This document shows positions 23,986 through 29,943 of a DNA stretch of 38,279 nt, in pieces. The notes beneath the pieces are model-generated. The model did not search any database and had not been told where the DNA came from. It saw nothing but the letters and a program-made list of their open reading frames with translations. The stretch comes from a virus. The DNA lies in IMG/VR virus record IMGVR_UViG_3300020213_000058, positions 1-38,279 of that record. One strand, 5' to 3'. The position numbers and the translations under genes are program-made. Numbering within the stretch: the stretch's first letter is position 1; each line of letters starts with the position of its first letter.

Positions 23986-24026
23986 TTCTTATAAAAGAGT
24001 AAATCACACGGAAGTCTATTTGCCTA

Positions 24027-24055
24027 ATAATACCATTATAGAGGTTAGTTGTAAA
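24027..24055 (-). promoter_or_regulatory. Promoter of RNA 7
   Basis: Minus strand: TTTACA (24055-24050), 17-base spacer ending TGG, TATTAT (24032-24027). It is back to back with the recombination-operon promoter at 24061-24089. Confidence 0.6.
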
Positions 24056-24060
24056 TATAG

Positions 24061-24089
24061 TAGACAAGCACTAGCAGGTGTGGTACAAT
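24061..24089 (+). promoter_or_regulatory. Early promoter cassette 1 (recombination operon)
   Basis: TAGACA (24061-24066), 17-base spacer containing CACTAGCA (24069-24076) and ending TGTGG, TACAAT (24084-24089). Eleven bases later comes AATCAGTAGAAAGGATT (24101-24117), which supplies the ribosome site for ATG 24120. The spacer box is shared with cassettes 2 and 3. Confidence 0.72.
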
Positions 24090-24119
24090 TAGGGTATATC
24101 AATCAGTAGAAAGGATTGT

Positions 24120-24719
24120 ATGAGCAGAGATATACAAGACGCATTATTGCGACAATTAAAAGAACCATTTAGTGCTGACTACGTCAAATGGCGTATAGGC
24201 CAAATAAGTAGAGACTGCACTAAAGCAACAGCCTTTGCATATCTTGACACACGAGAAGTCTACAAGCGTCTTGATGATGTCTGCGGTATTGGTGGATGGC
24301 AAGATAAAATTATAGAAATAGACGGTGGATTTATATGTGAACTATCACTATTAATTGATGGTGTATGGATTACTAAATCTGACGCAGCAAACTATACTGA
24401 TATTGAGGCTATCAAAGGTGGTGCATCATCAGCTCTTAAACGTGCAGCAGCTGTTTGGGGTATAGGACGATATCTATACTATCTACCTGTTATATGGGTA
24501 AAAACAAAAGTCTTATACACAAAAAAAAACGGAGATCCTGTATATGGACTTGCAGAGCAACCGCAACTATCAGAAATGTTTACACCTAGTCATAATATTG
24601 AACGCTGGGAGCATGTGTTAGAACTTGAGCTAGCTAAACAAAAAGAACTTGAGGACGACACATTATCAAAAGACGAAAAAAGACAAGTTATAAAGGATAA
24701 ACTAAATGCAGATAATTAA
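24120..24719 (+). CDS. Rad52-like single-strand annealing protein
   Basis: 199 residues. N-terminal Rad52/Rad22 domain: FSADYVKWRIGQ, then AFAYLDTREVYKRLDDVCG-GGW (residues ~38-60) and GASSALKRAAAVWGIGRYLY (101-120), the family signature. Anneals complementary ssDNA for recombination-dependent replication or end repair. Working partner is the YqaJ exonuclease immediately downstream (14-base overlap), the usual two-component recombinase. The C-terminal ~60 residues are charged and probably contact partners. Transcribed from early cassette 1. Confidence 0.88.
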   Translation: MSRDIQDALLRQLKEPFSADYVKWRIGQISRDCTKATAFAYLDTREVYKRLDDVCGIGGWQDKIIEIDGGFICELSLLIDGVWITKSDAANYTDIEAIKGGASSALKRAAAVWGIGRYLYYLPVIWVKTKVLYTKKNGDPVYGLAEQPQLSEMFTPSHNIERWEHVLELELAKQKELEDDTLSKDEKRQVIKDKLNADN

Positions 24720-25386
24720 ACTATCACAGACAACAGACCGAGATGGATGGCTAGAAGAGCGCAAGGGTGTGGTCACAGGCACTAAAGCAAGTAAGGTTGC
24801 TCCATCAAAAAGGGGCAACGCCACACCACAAGGCGTTTTTGAGTTACTTGCTGAAAAAGTTGCTATCCAAAAAGACGGTGAACCAGAGCGTGATCGTGGA
24901 CTACGGCTTGAGAATGAAGCCCTATTAAAGACACAAGAGAAATACAAACTAGACCTAGACCTAGACCCTGGTATGTGGCTGTCAGACGATGGCAAACTAG
25001 GTGTCAGCCCTGACGCTGCACAAGTAGGTGACGCACCGACGTATGCTGCCGAAGCAAAATGTCTTGATAGTAAGAACCACCTGCAAGCTATTATTAACGA
25101 CGTGTCTAACAAGAAACTACCACAGTATAACCCACTAGACAGCCTAAAGATTGCAACATCAGACTTCACCGCACAAGCTATCCAATACTTTGTACTTAAT
25201 AAAGACCTACAAATACTATACTTCACGCTGTACGATGACCGTGTAGCCCTAGACAATGTAGTACACTATGTCATAGAGATTAACCGCAAAGACGTTGCAG
25301 AATACATTGACGGTCAAGAAACATACGAACGAGACGCACTAGCAAAAGTTGATGAGATGATTAAAGTATTGAAAGGGATTAAGTAA
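24706..25386 (+). CDS. YqaJ-family (lambda exonuclease-like) recombinase nuclease
   Basis: 226 residues. Visible motifs: W15..R19 and G25 in the N-terminal part; RGLRLENEA (~64-72) with the conserved Glu; SPDA (101-104) with Asp; and EAKC (116-119), the E-x-K of the PD-(D/E)XK core. A 5'-3' exonuclease that makes ssDNA for the Rad52-like protein. AAAGGA precedes the start inside the upstream gene; the stop overlaps the next ATG. Confidence 0.88.
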   Translation: MQIIKLSQTTDRDGWLEERKGVVTGTKASKVAPSKRGNATPQGVFELLAEKVAIQKDGEPERDRGLRLENEALLKTQEKYKLDLDLDPGMWLSDDGKLGVSPDAAQVGDAPTYAAEAKCLDSKNHLQAIINDVSNKKLPQYNPLDSLKIATSDFTAQAIQYFVLNKDLQILYFTLYDDRVALDNVVHYVIEINRKDVAEYIDGQETYERDALAKVDEMIKVLKGIK

Positions 25387-25652
25387 TGGGTAGAGCTAAA
25401 GGTGCTTATCACGCACAGCTACGCAAAGAACACATACCTACAATAAAAGCCTTTTGCGATGACCTAGGATTAACATACGAGTTTATACATGGATTTGAAT
25501 GGCACATACGAGTACAGGATATAATGGACGTATTCCCTACAAGAAATCGCTATCATTTATTAAAGACTGGTGAGCGTGGTGCATTTAATGATTACGAAGA
25601 ATTAGGGCAGGTATTTCAAGAATATGTAAATCAAGAGGAGTTTAACTGGTAA
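25386..25652 (+). CDS. Small phage protein in the recombination operon
   Basis: 88 residues, TAATG overlap upstream. FEWHIRVQDIMDVFPTRNRYHLLKTGERGAF is a pattern I have seen in small conserved phage proteins of unknown function. Its place between nuclease and a beta-rich protein suggests a role in recombination or replication; not shown. Confidence 0.7.
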   Translation: MGRAKGAYHAQLRKEHIPTIKAFCDDLGLTYEFIHGFEWHIRVQDIMDVFPTRNRYHLLKTGERGAFNDYEELGQVFQEYVNQEEFNW

Positions 25653-25960
25653 TGAGTGAGCAAGACGAACGTAGAGAAGCAAGGGCAATAGTCCGAACAT
25701 ACAAAGATAGTGACGGCAAAGATAAAAACGTATACCAAACAGTTGGTACAGCCTGGGTAAGCCCCCACGCATCCACAATTACAATCCAACTTGAAACAAT
25801 ACCAATCGGCAAAGACTGGAACGGCAAGATTTACATTAACAAGCCATACGAAAAAAACGACAAAGAGCTAACCCATGACTTTAACAAACAAATAACCCAA
25901 GACGTTATATTAGAAGATATTGACGACAAACCAATCGACCTTAGCGTAATACCATTTTAG
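25652..25960 (+). CDS. Small beta-rich hypothetical protein
   Basis: 102 residues, start overlapping the previous stop. The central segment KNVYQTVGTAWVSPHASTIT is strand-rich with a conserved Trp and is followed by an acidic C-terminus. Style resembles small phage or plasmid proteins that could adopt an OB-like fold; an ssDNA-binding function fits the neighbourhood but has no motif support. Confidence 0.65.
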   Translation: MSEQDERREARAIVRTYKDSDGKDKNVYQTVGTAWVSPHASTITIQLETIPIGKDWNGKIYINKPYEKNDKELTHDFNKQITQDVILEDIDDKPIDLSVIPF

Positions 25961-25974
25961 AGGAGCAATAGAGC

Positions 25975-26469
25975 ATGGCTAAAGTATGTTTGACTTGTGG
26001 CAAGAGAGCCTACTCAGACTATTGCGTATCTCACAAGCCACGTAAGCCCCTTAAACGTACAGCAATTAAAAAGACAGTAAGTAAAGCACCTGTAAAGAAG
26101 AAAAACAAAACGGTACTTAAAAAGAAACTTGAAAAACTTGTAAAAGACTACATTAAAAAGCGTGATGATTATACTTGCCAGCGTTGCGGATTAGTCGTCG
26201 AGGGTTCTAACTGTCATGCGAGTCACGTTATACCAGTATCAAGAAGTGGCTATTTACAGTTTGAACCGCTTAATATGAAAGTACTTTGTTATCACGATCA
26301 CATGAATTGGTGGCATAAACATCCAGTAGAGGCAGGTCAATGGTACACAGACACATTCCCAGACCGCTGGAAGTACCTTAGCGAGCTACATATACAACGC
26401 TTAAAACCCATGAACGAGGTTCAGTTACAAGAAAAAATAGATTATTATAAGGGGTTACTAAAAGATTAA
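25975..26469 (+). CDS. NinG-like HNH recombination nuclease
   Basis: 164 residues. N-terminal CLTC..Cys17 cluster, a Lys-rich linker (~25-60), then the HNH core: CQRC (68-71), CHASHVIPVSR (80-90), Asn100 in EPLNMKVLC and HMNWWHKHP. Zinc ligands Cys68, Cys71, Cys105 and neighbours plus His81/His84. This matches lambda NinG-type proteins, which act in recombination and support Red-like systems, consistent with the two genes upstream. Confidence 0.82.
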   Translation: MAKVCLTCGKRAYSDYCVSHKPRKPLKRTAIKKTVSKAPVKKKNKTVLKKKLEKLVKDYIKKRDDYTCQRCGLVVEGSNCHASHVIPVSRSGYLQFEPLNMKVLCYHDHMNWWHKHPVEAGQWYTDTFPDRWKYLSELHIQRLKPMNEVQLQEKIDYYKGLLKD

Positions 26470-26481
26470 ACCACTAGCCTA

Positions 26482-26510
26482 TTGCAAAGCATTAGCAAGT
26501 GTGCTATTAT
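26482..26510 (+). promoter_or_regulatory. Early promoter cassette 2
   Basis: TTGCAA (26482-26487), 17-base spacer with CATTAGCA (26490-26497) ending TGTGC, TATTAT (26505-26510), then after 11 bases AATCAGTAGAAAGGATT (26522-26538). Here the leader is not followed by a start codon; instead GTTAATC/GATTAAC (26519-26525 with 26535-26541) folds it into a hairpin. Confidence 0.68.
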
Positions 26511-26516
26511 GAATAC

Positions 26517-26646
26517 AAGTTAATCAGTAGAAAGGATTAACCGAGGAGCATTCAAGTATAGTTCGTCATAGACAACTTAACTCCTAAGCAGAACATTAAC
26601 AATTCGGGTTCAGACTACTGGTTAGCGAGAAAGTGAGAAATCACAA
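26517..26646 (+). ncRNA. Structured 130-nt leader or small RNA after cassette 2
   Basis: From the predicted start at 26517 to ATG 26647 no coding frame is credible. Hairpin 1 (7 bp) buries the AGAAAGG element. Helix 2 pairs AGGAG with CTCCT (26545-26549 with 26581-26585) around AAGT/ACTT. Hairpin 3 pairs GAAC with GTTC near 26592-26612. The leader could act in cis on the 26647 operon or be processed as an RNA that mimics the cassette ribosome sites. Confidence 0.45.
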
Positions 26647-26835
26647 ATGAGTACAATACGAGAATATCTAATCAGCCAAGAAGCTAGTGATTTAGCAGAG
26701 CTTGCAGAAGCTGTTACTTATAACAAAAATGATAAGTATCGAAGCGAAGCAAGCGAACTGATATACCGAGCTAGTGAGTTGGTTAGCCAAGCAGATCAAC
26801 TGATTAAACAGTCAGACGAGTTAGAAGATGAGTAA
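26647..26835 (+). CDS. Small acidic coiled-coil protein
   Basis: 62 residues, acidic, almost entirely heptad-like helix (repeats of SEASELIYRASELVSQADQL). First gene after cassette 2. Its stop overlaps the next gene. No family recognised. Confidence 0.6.
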   Translation: MSTIREYLISQEASDLAELAEAVTYNKNDKYRSEASELIYRASELVSQADQLIKQSDELEDE

Positions 26836-26986
26836 CATCACAATTACACTAACAGACGACCAACGACTATTCGTTAAGTTCATACTTGAAGAATATGTTA
26901 GAGAACATGAAATAACCGATGAACAGCTTGGACTACTCAATAGAGTATATAAGCGAATCGTTAGTTATGCAGAGTTAATTAAATAG
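26828..26986 (+). CDS. Small helical hypothetical protein
   Basis: 52 residues, begins inside the upstream gene (8-base overlap). TDDQRLFVKFILEEYVREHEITDEQLGLLNRVYKRI is predicted as two helices. Unrecognised; last gene before a ~320-base non-coding stretch. Confidence 0.6.
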   Translation: MSNITITLTDDQRLFVKFILEEYVREHEITDEQLGLLNRVYKRIVSYAELIK

Positions 26987-27041
26987 CTAACTAATTAAAT
27001 AATACCGCTAACCAGTAACCTGAATCCGAGTTGCACATTAA

Positions 27042-27171
27042 CATCAACAGCCCCTACCAGGGCAACCAACCAAGCAGAACGTGTAATCCGTTCCAAGCTA
27101 CACACACTCATATACCTATACACATAAGAGTAGCAAAATTGGTCAAGGTGCTTTGGTAAAGGCTGTTGATG
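27042..27171 (+). ncRNA. Candidate structured RNA closed by an 11-bp perfect helix
   Basis: Within the 26987-27310 gap, CATCAACAGCC (27042-27052) pairs exactly with GGCTGTTGATG (27161-27171). Inside, ACCAAGC (27069-27075) pairs with GCTTTGGT (27150-27157, one bulge), and GAACG/CGTTC (27077-27081 with 27089-27093) makes a hairpin. No long frame with a start exists on the plus strand; a 96-codon minus frame looks like a shadow. I see no promoter, so it would be cotranscribed from cassette 2. Confidence 0.45.
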
Positions 27172-27218
27172 AACCAAATTAACAATTAAGCGTAGTAGTG
27201 CCGGACAGTAATGAAGAT

Positions 27219-27293
27219 ATGCCGAAACCGTATAACGAAGTAGGTTGTAATGCTTGCAAGCCATGTAGTTACTGTTTAGCACCATACGCTTAA
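27219..27293 (+). CDS. Possible Cys-rich micropeptide (CxxCxxCxxC)
   Basis: 24 codons from ATG 27219 (31 from GTG 27198), ending GCNACKPCSYCLAPYA with Cys at 10, 13, 16 and 19, the spacing of a 4Fe-4S or zinc cluster. The ribosome site is weak. It may be real, or the tail of a decayed gene: the same frame is open upstream across one stop. Confidence 0.2.
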   Translation: MPKPYNEVGCNACKPCSYCLAPYA

Positions 27294-27310
27294 TAAAACG
27301 AAAGGACTAT

Positions 27311-27517
27311 ATGTCTAAAAAAGTAGAGGGTGAACGCCCACAGAAAGTACCAAAAACAATTAAAGTATTCACATTAGTAAAAGGCTTTGCAGTAGTTATT
27401 GCTATTGTTGTTGCTTTTATAAGTGGATGGTTTGTGCAGAAGTACGATCAAGGTCGTGTAACAGCAGAAGCATACCAAATTGTTGAACAAGCCCAAGAGT
27501 TAAAAGAAAACCAGTAG
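27311..27517 (+). CDS. Membrane-anchor ORF, probable N-terminal part of a frameshifted transglycosylase
   Basis: 68 residues, AAAGGA upstream of ATG 27311. A basic N-terminus, one transmembrane helix (residues ~20-42, VFTLVKGFAVVIAIVVAFISGWFV) and a short helical stem ending at TAG 27515. The -1 frame is open from 27487 and encodes a Pro-rich linker plus transglycosylase domain with no start codon of its own. A ribosomal -1 shift within 27487-27517 would yield an anchored 201-residue enzyme. Alternatively this ORF acts alone as a small membrane protein. Confidence 0.65.
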   Translation: MSKKVEGERPQKVPKTIKVFTLVKGFAVVIAIVVAFISGWFVQKYDQGRVTAEAYQIVEQAQELKENQ

Positions 27518-27918
27518 TTACTACAGCCGTACCTACTGAGCCACCCCAGGCTGTTGAAATTAAAGTACCTGAACAAGTTGTCGCATCAGCACCAATAACC
27601 CCACCTGTAGCCTCACAAGCGGTCACAGGGGATATTGAGGGCATAGTACGACAAGCTGCACGCAAGTATGGTATCAGCGAGGACTATTTTGTGAAAATTG
27701 CACGTTGTGAGAGTACCTTAAATCCAAGTGCGGTCAATTACAACTACTATGAAAACGGACACCCTAGCGGACTGTTCCAGCACATCAGTGGTTATTGGCC
27801 TGCAAGAGCAGCAAAGTACGGTTACGCAGGTGCAAGTGTCTTTGACGCTACAGCTAACGCAAATGTAACCGCCCAGATGTTCCGAGATGGAGCAAGCAAC
27901 CTATGGGAGTGCAGATAA
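27487..27918 (+). CDS. Lytic transglycosylase (SLT/lysozyme-like) domain lacking its own start
   Basis: About 143 residues in the -1 frame relative to the upstream ORF. A Pro/Val linker ([15 protein letters not shown]) leads into the catalytic domain: [22 protein letters not shown] with the catalytic Glu in CESTLNP, then [18 protein letters not shown]. This resembles compact wall-cleaving domains. The only in-frame start (GTG 27691) lies inside the domain and would remove its first helix, so the protein is best read as a frameshift fusion with the membrane anchor. It likely works at the cell surface in wall turnover or lysis. A sequencing error or pseudogene are alternatives. Confidence 0.7.
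   Translation, partial: TSPRVKRKPVVTTAVPTEPPQAVEIKVPEQVVASAPITPPVASQAVTGDIEGIVRQAARKYGISEDYFVKIARCESTLNPSAVNYNYYENGHPSGLFQHISGYWPARAAKYGYAGASVFDATANANVTAQMFRDGASNLWECR
27501..27538 (+). promoter_or_regulatory. Candidate -1 frameshift site and stimulatory hairpin
   Basis: A-rich TAAAAGAAAAC (27501-27511) precedes stem CAGTAG/CTACTG (27512-27517 with 27533-27538), whose loop contains an inner TAC/GTA pairing (27522-27524 with 27529-27531). The zero-frame stop TAG is inside the stem. The heptamer is not a classical X-XXY-YYZ, so slippage may rest on one tRNA-Lys at A-AAA. Confidence 0.4.
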
Positions 27919-27935
27919 CTAATAAGGAGAATACA

Positions 27936-28613
27936 ATGACCAAATTAACAAAAGAACAGGCACTCGCTAAAATCAAAGAACTAAAACAATACGTTGACCA
28001 AGTAGACAATAAGGTCGAAAAAGTAGTTGGAATAGCTATTAAATCACGATTTGGAGGCGCTACTATTCTTTACCAATCCACTAAAACCACGATTAGAGAA
28101 GCGGTTGAGGAGGCGGTTGCTAGTGGTGCTAACCTGAGTGATGCTAACCTGAGTGATGCTGACCTGAGTGATGCTAACCTGCGTGGTGCTAACCTGAGTG
28201 CTGCTAACCTGAGTGATGCTGACCTGAGTGATGCTGACCTGTTTGATGCTAACCTGAGTGATGCTGACCTGAGTGATGCTAACCTGCGTGGTGCTAACCT
28301 GAGTGCTGCTAACCTGAGTGATGCTGACCTGAGTGATGCTGACCTGTTTGATGCTAACCTGAGTGATGCTGACCTGAGTGATGCTAACCTGCGTGGTGCT
28401 AACCTGTTTGGTGCTGACCTGGGTCGTGCTGACCTGACTGGTGCTAACCTGTTTGGTGCTAACCTGAGTGATGCTAACCTGTTTGGTGCTAACCTGAGTG
28501 ATGCTGAATTACATAATGCCAAGTTTTATGGAAAAGGCGGAACGCAAATACTCAAACGCTCACAATTACCCGCTTTTCTAGGCGCACTAGGGTTCATAAT
28601 CGAGGAATCATAA
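27936..28613 (+). CDS. Pentapeptide-repeat protein
   Basis: 225 residues from ATG 27936 (AAGGAG upstream); a longer frame from 27903 is rejected. Residues 1-60 are a helical N-terminal domain ([34 protein letters not shown]). From ~64 to ~195 it is a run of A(N/D)LSX repeats, which fold as a right-handed quadrilateral beta helix resembling B-DNA; such proteins can inhibit gyrase or shield DNA. A C-terminal ~25-residue cap follows. The DNA has a perfect 105-bp tandem duplication, and array Leu codons are all CTG, unlike neighbours (CTA, CTT, TTA), suggesting recent expansion from a foreign seed. Confidence 0.85.
   Translation: MTKLTKEQALAKIKELKQYVDQVDNKVEKVVGIAIKSRFGGATILYQSTKTTIREAVEEAVASGANLSDANLSDADLSDANLRGANLSAANLSDADLSDADLFDANLSDADLSDANLRGANLSAANLSDADLSDADLFDANLSDADLSDANLRGANLFGADLGRADLTGANLFGANLSDANLFGANLSDAELHNAKFYGKGGTQILKRSQLPAFLGALGFIIEES
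28158..28403 (+). repeat. Perfect 105-bp tandem duplication in the pentapeptide array
   Basis: 28158-28262 and 28263-28367 are identical over 105 bases (35 codons, seven pentapeptides), and a third partial copy runs to about 28403. The identity implies very recent expansion or an assembly-sensitive, length-variable tract. Confidence 0.92.
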
Positions 28614-28632
28614 CTAATAAGGAGAACAAGTA

Positions 28633-28845
28633 ATGCGACCACACATAACTAACATTGATATGAAACCAGACTGGCAAACATTCTACGACCCTAGACAAGT
28701 AGGGGAGTACATTAACACCCTAGAGCTTAGCTATGGCGAACCAGGACAGGTCATAAAATTAGAACCGGGTATGTACTTTCCGCCATCACCAAAACCAAAC
28801 CTTAACGACTTCTTGTCGTGGGTTGCTAATCAGGAGAACAAGTAA
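28633..28845 (+). CDS. Small hypothetical protein
   Basis: 70 residues, start with AAGGAGAACAAGTA upstream, an almost exact copy of the ribosome site of the pentapeptide gene before it. No domain recognised; MKPDWQTFYDPRQVGEYINTLEL and Pro-rich FPPSPKPNLNDF are its notable segments. The stop overlaps the next ATG. Confidence 0.65.
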   Translation: MRPHITNIDMKPDWQTFYDPRQVGEYINTLELSYGEPGQVIKLEPGMYFPPSPKPNLNDFLSWVANQENK

Positions 28846-28958
28846 TGACTAACTGGCTAGACGATGCCCTGCTTGACTACTACATCTTTGGACTAAGATT
28901 AGTTGGCCGCAAGCACTTAACACAAGAGCAAATATGGAAACGCTGGATAAGGTCATAA
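28845..28958 (+). CDS. Micropeptide, 37 residues
   Basis: TAATG-coupled to the upstream gene. Helical with an amphipathic aromatic face (WLDDALLDYYIFGLRLVGRKH) and a basic end. Last gene before early cassette 3. Unrecognised. Confidence 0.55.
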   Translation: MTNWLDDALLDYYIFGLRLVGRKHLTQEQIWKRWIRS

Positions 28959-28963
28959 TCCTC

Positions 28964-28992
28964 TTGTAATAAACACTAGCACATGATACTAT
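28964..28992 (+). promoter_or_regulatory. Early promoter cassette 3
   Basis: TTGTAA (28964-28969), 17-base spacer with CACTAGCA (28974-28981) and an extended TGA, TACTAT (28987-28992), then after 11 bases AATCAGTAGAAAGGATT (29004-29020) and ATG 29024. It drives the long operon of small genes. Confidence 0.72.
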
Positions 28993-29023
28993 AGAGGTAG
29001 AATAATCAGTAGAAAGGATTACC

Positions 29024-29212
29024 ATGAGAATCAAAGTGAACTACCAACCGTCATACCAGAAGATAGCTGTATACAACAACTACTTCTTAAACCCTCGTAC
29101 ATTCTTTGAGGGCGCACAAAAGATACGTGATGGCTACAGCCCAGAGAGAAAACTACGTCTAGCTATGTACGAACGCCAAGCAACAGTAGACTATGGAAAG
29201 TTGTATAAGTAA
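29024..29212 (+). CDS. Small basic hypothetical protein
   Basis: 62 residues, first gene of the cassette 3 operon. Basic and aromatic (NYQPSYQKIAVYNNYFLNPRTFF). No family recognised; first position in an early operon would fit a host-takeover protein. Confidence 0.65.
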   Translation: MRIKVNYQPSYQKIAVYNNYFLNPRTFFEGAQKIRDGYSPERKLRLAMYERQATVDYGKLYK

Positions 29213-29373
29213 TGGACGACGATCAACTAGAAGATTTAGACCAAGCAGACCTCATTGACTCAATGGTTGAGGGGTTCATACAAGATGTTAGCTATCAGTT
29301 CAACCTAGCAACTGACCCCCAGGCAGTATTTATGATTAAAGAATCCTTAGCAAGACTAGGAGTTACGAAATGA
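29212..29373 (+). CDS. Small acidic protein
   Basis: 53 residues, strongly acidic N-terminus (MDDDQLEDLDQADLIDSMVEGF), helical. TAATG overlap upstream, ATGA overlap downstream. Acidic early phage proteins can mimic DNA, but nothing here proves that. Confidence 0.6.
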   Translation: MDDDQLEDLDQADLIDSMVEGFIQDVSYQFNLATDPQAVFMIKESLARLGVTK

Positions 29374-29582
29374 TTTCTCAAGAGGCACGTATACTAAACG
29401 CAATCAAAGACTCAGGCAAGAGAGGCATAGCAAACTATAAACTCTCTCGCTACGCCTTGCAGTACAACCGAGCAATCCACGACCTACGAGCAGAGGGACA
29501 TAATATCGTCTGTGAGCGTGTCTACAACTGGCGTGGTAAGGCAACTGGAACATTCAAGTATTTCTTGAGAGACGATACATGA
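29370..29582 (+). CDS. Winged-helix DNA-binding protein
   Basis: 70 residues with a compact winged helix-turn-helix: ARILNAIKDSGKRGIANYKLSRYALQYNRAIHDLRAEGHNI, then a beta wing (VCERVYNWRGKATGTFKYFL). This plan is common in small phage regulators. Candidate regulator of the early cassettes or of the RNA locus. Confidence 0.65.
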   Translation: MISQEARILNAIKDSGKRGIANYKLSRYALQYNRAIHDLRAEGHNIVCERVYNWRGKATGTFKYFLRDDT

Positions 29583-29728
29583 TAATCCTTGACGATAAAC
29601 AGGAACGCACCGTACAGATAAAGATGCGCAAACTAGAGCTTTTAACAAAAGACCTAGACGAAGAGATGCTGATATACCTTATCCAAGCAGCAACATACCA
29701 GCTAACTATACGACAGGAGAAACGATAA
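29579..29728 (+). CDS. Small helical micropeptide
   Basis: 49 residues, ATGA-coupled, charged helix (RTVQIKMRKLELLTKDLDEEMLIYLI). Unrecognised. Confidence 0.55.
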   Translation: MIILDDKQERTVQIKMRKLELLTKDLDEEMLIYLIQAATYQLTIRQEKR

Positions 29729-29943
29729 TGACAGGAAGAATTAACACCGCATGGAAAACGACAATGCTTGCTAAGTTCAACGGAGACGAAAAAGCACTGA
29801 GTGCATACATGGCTGCACGTGGAGCGATTGGTGGTAGCGTAAAGACCCCTAAAGGCTTTGCAACGATGAGCAGAGAGAAACGAGCAGCAGCAGGACACCT
29901 CGGAGGCACTAACTCTAAAAGGACAAAGAAGGTAGTATTATGA
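29728..29943 (+). CDS. Small basic protein with KGG-like motifs
   Basis: 71 residues. Two glycine-centred motifs, ARGAIGGSV and AAGHLGGTNSKRTKK, with the preceding helices suggest DNA or RNA contact, as in small stress-type (KGG) proteins. Basic C-terminus. TAATG-coupled to the previous gene. Confidence 0.6.
   Translation: MTGRINTAWKTTMLAKFNGDEKALSAYMAARGAIGGSVKTPKGFATMSREKRAAAGHLGGTNSKRTKKVVL

Larger units (their letters stand above)
23804..24020 (-). ncRNA. Candidate minus-strand regulatory RNA 7 with anti-ribosome-site segments
   Basis: About 217 nt bounded by a good promoter and a terminator, with no plausible ORF. The 5' end folds into a long hairpin: AAATAGAC/GTCTATTT (outer; 24021-24014 with 23967-23960) and CCGT/ACGG, with TCCTTTCTA in the inner part. 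A later hairpin pairs TAGCTA with TAGCTA (23867-23872 with 23855-23860) and exposes loop CCTCCC (23866-23861), complementary to GGAGG-type ribosome sites. AATCCTTTCTA is complementary to the TAGAAAGGATT leader of the three early promoter cassettes. A trans-acting translational repressor is the natural hypothesis. Confidence 0.55.

Noticed and set aside
23960-24021. Plus-strand small RNA from the inverted repeat
   Set aside because: No plus-strand T run follows and the upstream promoter is weak; the minus strand has the convincing promoter and terminator.
22541-24119. tRNA or tmRNA genes in the non-coding region
   Set aside because: No cloverleaf, T-loop GGTTCGAAT or CCA-type acceptor was found; GGTTCACGG in small RNA 2 is not in a T-arm context.
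26995-27285. 96-codon minus-strand frame
   Set aside because: No ribosome site, odd Cys/His/Tyr/Leu composition, and it coincides with a structured non-coding stretch on the plus strand.
28127-28516. Regular short repeats resembling a CRISPR array
   Set aside because: Units are 15 bases, in frame, without spacers and code for a pentapeptide helix.
28070-28522. 150-codon minus-strand frame of Ala/Ser/Leu/Arg repeats
   Set aside because: It is the mirror of the pentapeptide array; repeat DNA with 15-base period leaves several frames open.
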